Source of the DNA: Verrucomicrobiota bacterium
GTDB taxonomy: Bacteria; Verrucomicrobiota; Verrucomicrobiia; Opitutales; Opitutaceae
Length of the DNA: 64,000 bases
Assembly: GCA_023428905.1 (NCBI GenBank)
Contig: JAEYWP010000010.1
Span: 24,540 to 88,539, forward strand
Reading direction: 5' to 3'
In this document: in pieces, positions 26,089 to 37,397 of the stretch
Numbering within the stretch: position 1 is the stretch's first letter
Layout of the letters: each line of letters opens with the position of its first letter
Position numbers and translations under genes: made by a program
The notes under the pieces: generated by a model
Database searches by the model: none
Seen by the model: the letters and a program-made list of their open reading frames with translations, nothing else
Told to the model about the DNA's origin: nothing

Positions 26089-26116
26089 TTGACACGGCCG
26101 GCAATTTGTAAAAAAT
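26089..26116 (+). promoter_or_regulatory. Possible sigma-70-type promoter for the OmpR-type regulator
   Basis: A perfect TTGACA (26089-26094) and AAAAAT (26111-26116, 4 of 6 matches to TATAAT) are separated by 16 bp. The predicted start of transcription is roughly 10 nt before the ATG at 26132. Confidence 0.4.
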
Positions 26117-26131
26117 GCGACGTAATCCCCT

Positions 26132-26956
26132 ATGCGTTCAGCACCTAAACCCCTGGTCCTGGTCGTCGAAGACGAGGAGGAGCTGGCCAAGCTCATCTCC
26201 ATTCATCTCGAGGAAGCCGGGATGCAAACGCAGGTCTACAACCGCTGTGCGCACGCATTGCGTTTCCTCAAGCGCAACTTTGCCAACCTTCTTCTCCTCG
26301 ACGTCAACCTGCCGGACCAGTCGGGCTTCCAGCTTCTCGATGAACTGCGCAAGAACGACATCTCCATCCCGACGATCTTCGTGACAGGAAACTCCCTCGA
26401 GACCGCCAAGGTCAAGGGGCTCGAGATGGGCGGTGACGACTACATCACCAAGCCCTTCAGCTACCCGGAGCTGGTGGCACGTATCCGCGCGGTCCTACGC
26501 CGGGCGGAATCGATGGCCGACTTCAACGTCACCAAGAACGCGAAGGTCAACGACCAGCCCTTTGACTTCTGCGGCGCAAAGGTGAATCCCGAGCGCCTGG
26601 AGATCGAATTCCCCAACGGCACCATCACCAAGATCGGCCGCAAGGAACTCGGCATCCTCGCCTACCTGAACGAACACCAGGGCGTGGTGATCACACGCAA
26701 GGCGCTGATCCACTCCGTCTGGGGCATTCACGCCGACGTGAAGAGCCGGTCCCTCGACCAGTACATCGTCAAGGTGCGCGATCTCTTCCGATCCAACGGA
26801 CTCAGTTTGGATACGTTCCGCACCGTGCACAGCGTGGGCTACATCTTCGATCCCCAGGGCGTTTCCCAGGAGGGGCGCGACAGCCCCCAGACCCTCCCGC
26901 CGTTCGGCACGGGGTCCACCCCGCCGCTGGGCTCGCAATCGAATCCGCCGCGCTAA
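26132..26956 (+). CDS. OmpR/PhoB-type response regulator, orphan
   Basis: The 274-residue protein has an N-terminal receiver with the acidic pair in VVEDEEELA, phospho-acceptor Asp57 (LLLLDVNLP), Thr85 and Lys107 (YITKPF). A winged-helix DNA-binding domain (about 150-248) follows, with the recognition region SLDQYIVKVRDLF. The wing ends at VHSVGYIF. The last 25 residues are Pro/Gly-rich and probably disordered. No histidine kinase is adjacent, so its partner lies elsewhere. It is divergent from hisG, with a possible promoter directly upstream. Confidence 0.93.
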   Translation: MRSAPKPLVLVVEDEEELAKLISIHLEEAGMQTQVYNRCAHALRFLKRNFANLLLLDVNLPDQSGFQLLDELRKNDISIPTIFVTGNSLETAKVKGLEMGGDDYITKPFSYPELVARIRAVLRRAESMADFNVTKNAKVNDQPFDFCGAKVNPERLEIEFPNGTITKIGRKELGILAYLNEHQGVVITRKALIHSVWGIHADVKSRSLDQYIVKVRDLFRSNGLSLDTFRTVHSVGYIFDPQGVSQEGRDSPQTLPPFGTGSTPPLGSQSNPPR

Positions 26957-27028
26957 GTCGCGCCCGCTTGGACGCGGCTGCGCGTCGGCGAGACTGCGCT
27001 CCCGGCCTCGCGCGCGCAGCGCGAACCG

Positions 27029-27910
27029 TTAAAACAATTCAGGCTGGGCGTACCGCTTGCGGGCGTCCGCCAGGCTGCTCTTCATCTCCAACTCCTCGAG
27101 CAGTTGGAACAACGCTTCAGGGGAGACCGCCACCTTTTGCGCGGGAACCGTCGGGTGCGTCAGGGTGAGCGTGGTGATCTTCAGGTTGCGTCGGAGGTTG
27201 TCCGCGTTGACCCGCACCAGCTCCTGGAAACGGTCCGGCTTCAACTCCCCGGCGTGGGCGATCACACCCTCGACGCTGCCGAACTGCTGCAGCCATTTCG
27301 ACGCCGTCTTGGGGCCGACGCCGTCCAAGCCGGGGATGTTGTCGGAGGTGTCGCCGACGATCGCGAGGTAGTCCGCGATCTGGCGCGGCGGCACGCCGAA
27401 TTTCTCCACCACTCCGGCCGCGTCCAGCAGCCGCCAGCCCAGCTTCGGGTTGGCGGTGGGCGGCGGCAGCATGACCTTGATGCGCTCGTCCACGATCTGG
27501 GCAAAATCCTTGTCGGAACTGACGATCAGCACCTCGTGGCCCTGGTCCGCCAGCTCCCTGGCCTGCGAGGCGAGGATGTCGTCCGACTCCACCCCTTCGA
27601 TCTCGACGCCGACGTATCCAAGCGCGCGGGTCAGCTGCTTGACGTACGGCAGCTGCCGCGAAAGCGCCTCGGGCATCTCCTCGCGCTGCGCCTTGTATTC
27701 AGGAAGCAATGCCAACCGGTCTTGCGGGCCGCCGAGGTCAAAGAAAACGAGGATGGCCTCTGGCCGCTCCTGGTCGGCCAGTTTCCAAAGGGACTTGACC
27801 CAACCGTGCAGGCAGTTGGTCGGGAACCCGTCCGCCCGCGTGAGCTCGGGGATCGCGTAGAAACAGCGGTAAGCCAGGTTGAAGCCGTCGATCAAAAGCC
27901 ATTTCGCCAT
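27029..27910 (-). CDS. 5'-3' exonuclease (PolA N-terminal/FEN-like)
   Basis: The 293-residue protein starts MAKWLLIDGFNLAYRCFYA, the metal-binding Asp motif of the FEN superfamily. It continues with EGVESDDILA, VLIVSSDKDFAQIV and the helix-3-turn-helix DNA-binding motif GDTSDNIPGLDGVGPKTASKWL. Length fits a free-standing exonuclease such as ExoIX, without the polymerase part of PolA. It likely removes RNA primers or flaps. The start at 27910 is fixed by the family's N-terminal strand. It is divergent from the NUDIX gene and convergent with the OmpR-type regulator. Confidence 0.92.
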   Translation of the reverse strand: MAKWLLIDGFNLAYRCFYAIPELTRADGFPTNCLHGWVKSLWKLADQERPEAILVFFDLGGPQDRLALLPEYKAQREEMPEALSRQLPYVKQLTRALGYVGVEIEGVESDDILASQARELADQGHEVLIVSSDKDFAQIVDERIKVMLPPPTANPKLGWRLLDAAGVVEKFGVPPRQIADYLAIVGDTSDNIPGLDGVGPKTASKWLQQFGSVEGVIAHAGELKPDRFQELVRVNADNLRRNLKITTLTLTHPTVPAQKVAVSPEALFQLLEELEMKSSLADARKRYAQPELF

Positions 27911-28020
27911 GGACAAAAAGGTGCGGCGCCCGCCCCGGCGGGGGCGAGGAGAAAAAGGACGCGCCCCGCCCGCCGTCGCAAAGCTTGCGTTCAGCGGTGC
28001 GGACGCCTGCATCTGGCGGC

Positions 28021-28548
28021 ATGTCCGCCGCCGCGCCCGCGTCCATTCCGTACAAGATCGCCGTCCTCGTTTTCCTGGAGAATGAGCGCGGGGAGCAGCT
28101 CCTTCTCCACCGTGCCAAGGCGCCCAATCTCGGCGCGTGGAGCCCGATCGGCGGAAAACTCGAGATGGCCACCGGCGAGTCCCCCTTCGAGTGCGCGGTG
28201 CGCGAAACCTATGAGGAAACCGGCCTGCAGGTGGCAGGCGCCGACCTGCACCTTTTCGCCATGATCGCGGAGAAAGCCTACGAAGGCGCGGGCCACTGGC
28301 TCCTTTTTCTTTTCCGCTGCCGGCGCGCAATCACCGCCCTGCCCCCGGACATCGTCGAGGGAACGTTCGGCTTCTTCAGCCGTGCCGCGCTGGAGCAGCT
28401 GCCTCTCCCCGAAACCGATCGCACCGCGCTCTGGCCCATCTTCGACCGCTACAAGGAAAGCTTCGTCGCCCTGCGCGCCGACTGCGCCCCCGAGACGCCA
28501 CTCAAGGTCGAGATCGAGCAGGTGGTGACTCCAGCCCCCTCGGCTTGA
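28021..28548 (+). CDS. NUDIX hydrolase
   Basis: The 175-residue protein contains a full NUDIX box at about 44-69 (GGKLEMATGES ... RETYEETGL), including the metal-binding REXXEE. NUDIX enzymes hydrolyse nucleoside diphosphates linked to another group. The YKIAVLVFLENERGEQLLLHRAKAPNLGAWSPIGGK lead-in, here cited in parts, resembles MutT-like or ADP-ribose-type members, but substrate cannot be assigned. The ATG at 28021 is preferred to one at 27985, which adds 12 non-conserved residues. It is divergent from the exonuclease gene. Confidence 0.9.
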   Translation: MSAAAPASIPYKIAVLVFLENERGEQLLLHRAKAPNLGAWSPIGGKLEMATGESPFECAVRETYEETGLQVAGADLHLFAMIAEKAYEGAGHWLLFLFRCRRAITALPPDIVEGTFGFFSRAALEQLPLPETDRTALWPIFDRYKESFVALRADCAPETPLKVEIEQVVTPAPSA

Positions 28549-28752
28549 GCACACGCGCACGCCACAGCCGATGCGCCAACCGCTCAATCGCCGCGCGGTT
28601 TGTCAATTGGCCGAGTCCTGACAGTATCCATGAGTGCGCAGGCCAAACCCTGCGCCCCCAGCATTAGGCCTCCTGATCCCGGGGACAATTCACTTGATTT
28701 TGGTCCCCCCGGACGGACACTTCCCCCCTTCACCCGAAATAAGACTCATACC

Positions 28753-29853
28753 GTGAGCAAGAAGACGCCTGTCACCGCCGAGAAAAAAGCCGAGAATTCC
28801 GCCCTGGACTCGGCTCCTCACACCGCGCCGGTAAACGCGAATCTGCCGCCCGAGCAGAAGATCGAGTTGTACCGAAAGATGGTGCGCATCCGCCGATTCG
28901 AGGAGCGCAGCCTGCGCGCCTACCAAGCCAAGAAGATCGGTGGCTTCCTCCACCTCTACATCGGCCAGGAGGCGATCGCGGTGGGCTGCTGCTCCCTGAT
29001 GGGGCCAAACGACCACGTGATCACCGCGTATCGAGACCACGGACACGCCATCGCCGTCGGGATGGACACCAAGCCGCTGATGGCCGAACTCTACGGCAAG
29101 GTCACCGGCTGCTCCAAGGGCAAGGGCGGCTCGATGCATTACTTTGATCCCTCCCGCAATTATTGGGGCGGCCACGGCATCGTCGGCGGACAAATCCCGC
29201 TCGGGACCGGGCTCGCCTACGGTGTGAAGTACAAGGGCCTGAAGGGCGCCGCGATGGCGTTCATGGGCGACGGAGCCGTCAACCAGGGCGCGGTCCACGA
29301 GGCAATGAACCTCGCTGCACTGTGGGACCTTCCCTGCATCTTCGTGATCGAAAACAACCGCTATTCGATGGGCACGAGCCAGCAGCGGTCCTCCGCCGGC
29401 CCCGGCCTTGCCCAGCGTGCGGAGGCTTACGGCATGCAGTGGGCGACGTGCAACGGGCACGACGTTTACGATGTGCGTGCGACGATGGACAAGTTCCTCA
29501 ACCTCGCCCGCGAGCAGTCCAAACCGAGCGTGGTCGAGATTGATACCTATCGCTACCGCGGCCACTCCGTCGCCGATCCCGACAAGACTTACCGCACGCG
29601 CGACGAGATCGAGGACTACCAGAAGACCAAGGACCCGATTAACCTCTTCCAGTCGACCCTGCTCAATGAAGGCGTCCTGAACCAGGCCCTGATCGAGCAG
29701 ATCGACACCGAGGCCCGCGCCGAAGCGGATGTCGCCGCGGAATTTGCCGAGGTGAGTCCCTTCCCCACCGCCGAAGACATCCAGAAGGATGTCTATTGGG
29801 AGGCCGATAATCCCGAGCAGCGCAAATCCCAAGGCCGCCTCTTCTTCGACTGA
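28753..29853 (+). CDS. pdhA: Pyruvate dehydrogenase E1 component, alpha subunit
   Basis: E1 alpha binds thiamine diphosphate and decarboxylates pyruvate with E1 beta. The 366-residue protein has RKMVRIRRFEERS, the FLHLYIGQEAIAVG region, and the TPP/Mg motif GDGAVNQGAVHEAMNLAALW ending in ENN. The phosphorylation-loop-like YRYRGHSVADP is also present. The first 30 residues are Lys/Ala-rich. The GTG at 28753 is chosen; in-frame starts at 28600 and 28630 would add Pro-rich, unconserved residues. It heads the pdhA-pdhB-pdhC operon. The 204-bp gap upstream is the likely promoter region, but no box is convincing. Confidence 0.94.
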   Translation: MSKKTPVTAEKKAENSALDSAPHTAPVNANLPPEQKIELYRKMVRIRRFEERSLRAYQAKKIGGFLHLYIGQEAIAVGCCSLMGPNDHVITAYRDHGHAIAVGMDTKPLMAELYGKVTGCSKGKGGSMHYFDPSRNYWGGHGIVGGQIPLGTGLAYGVKYKGLKGAAMAFMGDGAVNQGAVHEAMNLAALWDLPCIFVIENNRYSMGTSQQRSSAGPGLAQRAEAYGMQWATCNGHDVYDVRATMDKFLNLAREQSKPSVVEIDTYRYRGHSVADPDKTYRTRDEIEDYQKTKDPINLFQSTLLNEGVLNQALIEQIDTEARAEADVAAEFAEVSPFPTAEDIQKDVYWEADNPEQRKSQGRLFFD

Positions 29854-29894
29854 GCGGTTCACCACTGGCTTTAACGCATAACGTTTTTCTCCCG

Positions 29895-30869
29895 ATGCCC
29901 GTCATCACTTACCGCGAAGCTGTTCGCCATGCCCTCGCCGAGGAGCTCGACCGCGACCCGAACGTCGTCGTCATGGGCGAAGAAGTCGCCCAGTTCAACG
30001 GAGCCTACAAGGTCACGGAAGGCCTGCTCGCCAAATACGGTCCGAAACGGATCGTCGACACGCCCATCAGCGAAGCCGGCTTTATCGGCATGGGCGTCGG
30101 CGCATCCATGCTCGGTATCCGCCCCGTGATGGAACTGATGTTCTGGTCCTTCTACTCCGTCGCCTTTGACCAGATCCTGAACAACGCCGCCAACGTGCGC
30201 TACATGTCCGGCGGTTTGATCAACTGCCCGATCGTGATCCGTGGCCCCGCCAACGGCGGCACCAACGTCGGCGCCACCCACTCCCACACCCCCGAAAACG
30301 TCCTCGCCAACCACCCGGGCGTGAAGGTCGTGGTGCCGGCCACTCCGGCCGATGCCAAGGGACTGCTCAAGTCCGCCATCCGCGACAATGACCCCGTGAT
30401 GTTCCTCGAGAACACCATCCTCTACGGAGAAAAGGGCGAGGTTCCCGAGGGCGAACACGTCATCCCGCTCGGAAAGGCGGATGTGAAGCGCGAGGGCACC
30501 GACCTCACGATCGTGACCTACGGTCGCTCCGTCCTGCACTCGCTCAAGGCCGCAGAGGAACTTCAGGCCAAGCATAACCTCTCGGTCGAGGTCGTCGACC
30601 TGCGGACGATCCGTCCGCTGGACATCGACACGGTGCTCGCCTCCGTGCGCAAGACCCACCGCGTCCTGATTGTGGAAGAGCAGAAACCGTTCTGCAGTGT
30701 CGGCACCCAGCTCGCGTTCATGATCCAGAAGGAAGCGTTCGACGAGCTTGACGCCCCGGTCAACCGGCTCGCCACCGTGGACGCCCCGGCGATCTACAGC
30801 CCCCCGGTCGAGGTCGAACAACTCCCGAACCCCGCGCGCGTGGTTCAGGCTGCCCTAGCCACGAAATAA
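29895..30869 (+). CDS. pdhB: Pyruvate dehydrogenase E1 component, beta subunit
   Basis: The 324-residue protein matches E1 beta throughout: ITYREAVRHALAEEL, VVVMGEEVAQFNGAYKVT, VDTPISEAGFIGMGVGAS, and a C-terminal transketolase domain with VEVVDLRTIRPLD. It forms the alpha2-beta2 E1 with PdhA. It lies 41 bp after pdhA and 36 bp before pdhC, an operon. The length is typical of the family. Confidence 0.96.
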   Translation: MPVITYREAVRHALAEELDRDPNVVVMGEEVAQFNGAYKVTEGLLAKYGPKRIVDTPISEAGFIGMGVGASMLGIRPVMELMFWSFYSVAFDQILNNAANVRYMSGGLINCPIVIRGPANGGTNVGATHSHTPENVLANHPGVKVVVPATPADAKGLLKSAIRDNDPVMFLENTILYGEKGEVPEGEHVIPLGKADVKREGTDLTIVTYGRSVLHSLKAAEELQAKHNLSVEVVDLRTIRPLDIDTVLASVRKTHRVLIVEEQKPFCSVGTQLAFMIQKEAFDELDAPVNRLATVDAPAIYSPPVEVEQLPNPARVVQAALATK

Positions 30870-30905
30870 GCGCAGGCCGAGTCCAACACCTACTTCCCTA
30901 TTCCC

Positions 30906-32213
30906 ATGGCCCAGATCATCGAGATGCCGAAACTCAGCGACACCATGACGGTGGGTACGCTGGTCAAGTGGCTGAAGAAAGAAGGCGACGCCGTGAAAAG
31001 CGGCACCATGCTTGCCGAGGTCGAGACCGACAAGGCGACGATGGAGCTGGAATGCTTCTTCGATGGCACGCTGCTGAAGATTTTCTCCCCAGCCGGTTCG
31101 CAGGTCGCGATCGGCGCACCCTTGTGTGCGGTCGGGAAACCTGGCGAGACGGTGGAGGCTCCGGAATCGAAGCCGGCACCCGCGGCAGCCAAGGCCGAGG
31201 CGCCGAAACAGGCGCCCGCCCCCGAGGCCAAGGCCGAGAGCGCACCCGCCCCCCAGCCCACGCCCGAGGCCGCCGCGCCCGCTCCTTCCGCCCCGGAACC
31301 CGCGCCGACGGGCGGTCGCGTCAAGATCTCCCCGCTTGCCCGCAAGCTCGCCGCCGCCAAGGGCGTCGATCCCGCCCGGGTCCAGGGCTCCGGCCCGGGG
31401 GGACGTATTGTCCGCGCGGATATCCTGGCCGCTGAAAAAAATGGCACCGCCAAGGGTGGCTCCGCCGCCGCCCCGGCCAAGGGCACCTTCACCGGTGGCG
31501 CCCCGACCCGCAGCGGACCGATCCAGGAGGATCGCGTCGCGCCCGTGTCCAACATGCGCGCCGTCATCGCCAAGCGCCTGCTGGAGTCGAAGACTCAAAT
31601 CCCCCATTTTTATGTGGAGATCGAGGTCGACGCCGAACCGTTGGCCAGCCTCCGCCAGCAGCTCAACACCGGGCTCGAGAAGGAAGGGGTCAAACTCTCC
31701 GTCAACGACTTCATCCTCAAGGCTGCCGCCGAGGCGCTGCGCCGTGTCCCGCAGGCCAATGCCTCCTGGGAAGGCGCCCAGATCCGCTATCACGGCGCGG
31801 TGCACATGTCCTTCGCCGTCGCGATCGAGGACGGCCTGATCACTCCGGTCGTGCGCGACGCCCACCAGAAGTCGGTTTTCGCCATCAGCACCGAAGCGAA
31901 GAGCCTCGGCAAACTGGCCAAGGACAAGAAGCTCAAGCCCGACCAGTTCACCGGCGGCACCTTCTGCGTCTCCAACATGGGCATGATGGGCGTGGAGCGT
32001 TTTGCGGCCATCATCAACCCGCCCAACGCCTGCATCCTCGCCATCGGCGCGACGGTCAAAAAACCCGTCGTCAAGGGCGACCAGATCGTCATCGGTCAGC
32101 GCATGAGCATCACCCTTTCGTGCGACCACCGGGTCGTCGATGGAGCGGTCGGCGCGCAGTACCTCGGGGCCCTCAAGCTGCTGCTTGAGAATCCCGCGCT
32201 ACTCCTGGTCTAG
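30906..32213 (+). CDS. pdhC: Dihydrolipoamide acetyltransferase, E2 of pyruvate dehydrogenase
   Basis: E2 transfers the acetyl group to CoA. The 435-residue protein has one lipoyl domain with Lys43 (VETDKATMELE), an Ala/Pro-rich swinging linker (about 80-135) and the E3-binding domain (KISPLARKLAAAKGVDP ... GPGGRI). The catalytic domain ends with SCDHRVVDG, His about 408. A single lipoyl domain is common outside enterics. The E3 gene (lpd) is not in the window. An intrinsic terminator follows the stop. Confidence 0.95.
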   Translation: MAQIIEMPKLSDTMTVGTLVKWLKKEGDAVKSGTMLAEVETDKATMELECFFDGTLLKIFSPAGSQVAIGAPLCAVGKPGETVEAPESKPAPAAAKAEAPKQAPAPEAKAESAPAPQPTPEAAAPAPSAPEPAPTGGRVKISPLARKLAAAKGVDPARVQGSGPGGRIVRADILAAEKNGTAKGGSAAAPAKGTFTGGAPTRSGPIQEDRVAPVSNMRAVIAKRLLESKTQIPHFYVEIEVDAEPLASLRQQLNTGLEKEGVKLSVNDFILKAAAEALRRVPQANASWEGAQIRYHGAVHMSFAVAIEDGLITPVVRDAHQKSVFAISTEAKSLGKLAKDKKLKPDQFTGGTFCVSNMGMMGVERFAAIINPPNACILAIGATVKKPVVKGDQIVIGQRMSITLSCDHRVVDGAVGAQYLGALKLLLENPALLLV

Positions 32214-32240
32214 CGCAGCGCCCCTCGGCCACACGCTTTC

Positions 32241-32268
32241 AGCCGCCTCCTTCACGGGGCGGCTTTTT
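32241..32268 (+). terminator. Intrinsic terminator of the pdhABC operon
   Basis: AGCCGCC (32241-32247) pairs with GGCGGCT (32258-32264) across a 10-nt loop and is followed by TTTTT. It lies 27 bp after the pdhC stop. This is the clearest Rho-independent terminator in the window. Confidence 0.8.
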
Positions 32269-32313
32269 CGTGCCTGGCAAAGGACTAACATGGCACCCAG
32301 CCATCGGCCGCAC

Positions 32314-32462
32314 GGTTGGGCGGGTGTCCAACCCGGGTCTGGAAGCTCACGCGGTTTAGCCCGGGCGACCGGCGCACGCTAACGTCAGAGCCAGTCCCCG
32401 GAGAGGCCGGGTACAGTTGGGCCCCTTATGTGCCGATAACGGTACGGGAGCCTTACTTACGC
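32314..32462 (+). other. Possible structured leader before the hybrid kinase gene
   Basis: The 149 nt between the pdhC terminator region and the kinase ATG can form several short GC stems. One is GGTTGG / CCAACC (32314-32319 with 32328-32333) and another is CCCGG / CCGGG with a 5-nt loop (32397-32411). Two CCCGGG words lie near 32332 and 32360. It matches no riboswitch consensus I can recall. It could be a regulated 5' leader or simply GC-rich spacer. Confidence 0.25.
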
Positions 32463-34577
32463 ATGGGTACCGCGCCGGGCATAACCAACCTTCTTCTTGA
32501 GCACTCCGTCCTGGCCGGTGTGCTCCTGCTCGCCCTTGCCGTGGCCACCGTCCTGCTTTGCCTGCGCCTACGACGGCGCCTGCAGGCGGATCGCCTTCTG
32601 CTCGGTGCGCTCGAAAAACGAAGCGCCGGCCTGGTCGAGGCGTCTCCCAATTGCGTCATGCTGCTCGACGCTGCCGGCCTCATCCAGACGGTGAATGGCA
32701 ATGGCCTTGGCCTGCTGGGCCGCAGCCGCTCCGAGGTCGTGGGGCACCGTCTGGTCGAGGTGCTCGATCCCGGCGACGGCAATTCGCTCGCCGAGGCGCT
32801 GCGGCGCACTTTGGCAGGCGAGCGCCGCGATTTTGAGCTGGCGTATCCCTCTCCTCATCGCGGCCTCCTCCACTTCCGCGTTGCGCTCAGTCCGATCGAG
32901 GGAGAAACGCCACCGCTGCAGCACGCCGCCTGTATCTGTATCGATATCACGGATCGCCGGCGGTATGAAGAGGAGCTGTATTCGGCCAAGCTCGCGGCCG
33001 AGGCCGCCGTCGCGGTAAAGACAGAATTCCTCGCGCTGATGAGCCACGAGATCCGCACGCCTCTGGGCGGCGTGATCGGCATGCTCAATCTGCTGCGCAA
33101 ACATCCGCTTCCCGCCCAGCAACGCCAGCACGCCACCCTCGCCCACGAGAGTGCGGAGAACCTCCTGGAGATCCTGGACGATGTCCTCGACGCGGCGAAG
33201 TTGGATGCGGGACGGCTCACCCTCGAGGAAATCAGTTTCGACGTCCGCGCTGAACTCGGCCGCACCGTCGAATGCCTGCGCTTCCGCGCGGTGGAGAAGG
33301 GCGTCAGCCTGCGTTGTTCGATCGCCGACCAGGTGCCGCAATTCGCACGCGGTGATCCGACGCGCCTGCGGCAGATCCTCGCCAACTTCCTCAGTAACGC
33401 TGTCAAGTTCACCGCCCAAGGAGGCGTGGTCGTGGCGCTGACCGCCCAAGATGTCACCCCCACCCACTTCACCTTGGTGGGGACGGTGACAGACACCGGC
33501 CCCGGCATCTCCCCGGAACAGCAGGCAAGGCTCTTCTCAAAATTTGAACAGGCCGACGTCTCCACCACCCGCCGCTACGGCGGGACAGGTCTGGGCCTGG
33601 CCATCGCCAAACACCTGGTCGAATTGATGGGCGGCACTGTCTCGGTGCAAAGCGAGGAGGGACGCGGCACCCTGTTTACCTTCACCGCGCGGCTGGGAAT
33701 CCCTGCCGGTGACGCGCTGGTCCGGGTCCGCGACCGACGCCTGCCGGACTTGCCGCGTCACTCCTGCCGTCTGCGGGTGCTCTGCGCGGAGGATGAGAAG
33801 ATCAATCAGGCCGTCGCCGAAGCGCTCCTTGCCGGCCTCGGCCACCAGGTGGAATTTGTGACCACAGGCCGCGCCGCCCTCGCGCGCCTTCAGACCGACG
33901 ACGTCGATGTGGTGCTGATGGACAGCCGCATGCCCGAGATGGATGGCCTGCAAGCTACGCGCGAGATCCGCGCGGGGCGCACCGCCAACCGCGCCATCTA
34001 CGTCATCGCCGCCACCGCGAATACCTCTTTCTCCCAACGGGAACAGTGCCTCGCGTCGGGTATGAACGACTTCCTCGTCAAACCCTTGAGGGAGGAGGAA
34101 CTCCACGCCGCCCTCGCGCGCGCCATCGATGCGCTGCAGCAGGCGGGCCGCCCCCTTGCGCCCGTCCCCTCACTGACCGAGGCGCCCCCGCCCGGCCTTG
34201 ACGAATCGGCCCTGACCGCGCTGCTGGATGCCGAACTCGCCCGCAGGCCCGCTCCCACCCCCGAGATGACGGAGCGGTTCGCGCGCCAGTACCTGATCGA
34301 TGCCCCCTGCCGTTTCGCCCAGATCGACGCCGCCCTCCAGGTGCAGGACCGCGAGGCCCTGGGGATCGCGGCGCACTCCCTCAAGAATATCTCCCATTAC
34401 GTCGCCGCGCCGGCGTTGTGCTCCGTTGCCGGCACCCTGGAAAAGGCGGCTGACGCCGGCGACTTCGCCCAGGTCCGCCAGGTGCTGCCACGGGCGGTCG
34501 AACTCTACCGCTCCGTCCGAACCCGCCTCGAAACCGACTTCCCGACTCCCCACACCGATGAAACTGCTGCTGGTTGA
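32463..34577 (+). CDS. Membrane-bound hybrid sensor histidine kinase (PAS-HK-REC-HPt)
   Basis: The 704-residue protein has one transmembrane segment (about 15-37), a PAS domain (about 50-170), a HisKA box with His195 (LMSHEIRTPLGGVIGM) and an HATPase domain with the N, G1 and G2 boxes (GTGLGLAIAKHLVELMGG). A receiver with Asp487 (VLMDSRMPEMDG) and a C-terminal HPt domain with His638 (IAAHSLKNIS) follow. It thus holds a complete His-Asp-His relay and can pass phosphate to a separate receiver protein. The tandem-receiver gene overlapping its 3' end by 20 nt is the natural partner. The start at 32463 precedes the membrane segment. Confidence 0.92.
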   Translation: MGTAPGITNLLLEHSVLAGVLLLALAVATVLLCLRLRRRLQADRLLLGALEKRSAGLVEASPNCVMLLDAAGLIQTVNGNGLGLLGRSRSEVVGHRLVEVLDPGDGNSLAEALRRTLAGERRDFELAYPSPHRGLLHFRVALSPIEGETPPLQHAACICIDITDRRRYEEELYSAKLAAEAAVAVKTEFLALMSHEIRTPLGGVIGMLNLLRKHPLPAQQRQHATLAHESAENLLEILDDVLDAAKLDAGRLTLEEISFDVRAELGRTVECLRFRAVEKGVSLRCSIADQVPQFARGDPTRLRQILANFLSNAVKFTAQGGVVVALTAQDVTPTHFTLVGTVTDTGPGISPEQQARLFSKFEQADVSTTRRYGGTGLGLAIAKHLVELMGGTVSVQSEEGRGTLFTFTARLGIPAGDALVRVRDRRLPDLPRHSCRLRVLCAEDEKINQAVAEALLAGLGHQVEFVTTGRAALARLQTDDVDVVLMDSRMPEMDGLQATREIRAGRTANRAIYVIAATANTSFSQREQCLASGMNDFLVKPLREEELHAALARAIDALQQAGRPLAPVPSLTEAPPPGLDESALTALLDAELARRPAPTPEMTERFARQYLIDAPCRFAQIDAALQVQDREALGIAAHSLKNISHYVAAPALCSVAGTLEKAADAGDFAQVRQVLPRAVELYRSVRTRLETDFPTPHTDETAAG

Positions 34578-35349
34578 CGACGACGCCGCCGAGCGGGAAA
34601 TGCTCAAGGACATCCTCCGGGCCCAGGGTGCCTGGTCCATCACGGAGGCGGCGTCGGGTCGTGAGGCCTTCGAAATCCTGGTCACCGGACTCGAACCGGC
34701 GGTGTGCTTTTTCGACGTCAGGATGCCCGACATCGACGGCCAGAAACTGCTCTCCCTGGTCCGGCGGGAGCAGGCCCTGCGGCACCTCAAGGTCATCATC
34801 ACGTCGGCCACGCGCGACCGGGAGGTCATCCTCGCCCTCGGCAAACTGGGCATCTCCGGGTATTTGCTGAAACCTTACGAGATGCATCGCACCACCGCGT
34901 CGCTGACCCAGCTTCTCGGCGCAGCCAAGGTCACCGTCCCCGCCCTCGCCGCCCGCAACCTTCTCGCCCGCACCGCACTGGTGGCGGATGACGACGCGCT
35001 GACGCGCAAGGTGCTCGCCGAGATCATCCGGGCCGAGCCGGATTGGGAGGTGGTCGAGGCGGAGGACGGCCTGGCCGCACTCGAACTGATGCGCGGCGGG
35101 CTCCGACCCGACCTCGCCGTCCTCGACCTGCGCATGCCGCGGCTCGACGGCCAGTCCCTTCTCCAGCGAATCCGCGAGGATCCTCACCTGCGCCGCATGC
35201 CGGTCGTGATCATCTCGGGCCAGCAGGACCGCGAGCAGGTCCGATTGCTCGCCCAACTGCGAATCTCCGGCTACGTGCTGAAGCCTCTCGATATGTTGAA
35301 AGCCCGCGCCGCAATCGACCAGGCCCTTCACGGCCCGGTCACGACGTGA
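34558..35349 (+). CDS. Tandem receiver-domain protein (REC-REC), no output domain
   Basis: The 263-residue protein is made of two CheY-like receivers joined by a short linker. The first has Asp53 (CFFDVRMPDIDGQ) and Lys105 (YLLKPYEM). The second has Asp190 (AVLDLRMPRLDGQ) and a late Lys (YVLKPLDM). Both acidic pockets (VDDD, ADDD) look intact. There is no DNA-binding or enzymatic domain, so it should act by phosphotransfer or protein contact. Its ATG lies inside the kinase gene's end, which implies translational coupling and a shared relay. Confidence 0.92.
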   Translation: MKLLLVDDDAAEREMLKDILRAQGAWSITEAASGREAFEILVTGLEPAVCFFDVRMPDIDGQKLLSLVRREQALRHLKVIITSATRDREVILALGKLGISGYLLKPYEMHRTTASLTQLLGAAKVTVPALAARNLLARTALVADDDALTRKVLAEIIRAEPDWEVVEAEDGLAALELMRGGLRPDLAVLDLRMPRLDGQSLLQRIREDPHLRRMPVVIISGQQDREQVRLLAQLRISGYVLKPLDMLKARAAIDQALHGPVTT

Positions 35350-35391
35350 GCGGCAGGCGCCGTTGAGCCGCGCCCGCACACCGGGTGGTTG

Positions 35392-37359
<1,968 letters not shown>

Positions 37360-37397
37360 AGGTGTGGGCCCGGAAAAGGTCGGAAGAGGCGGTGGAA

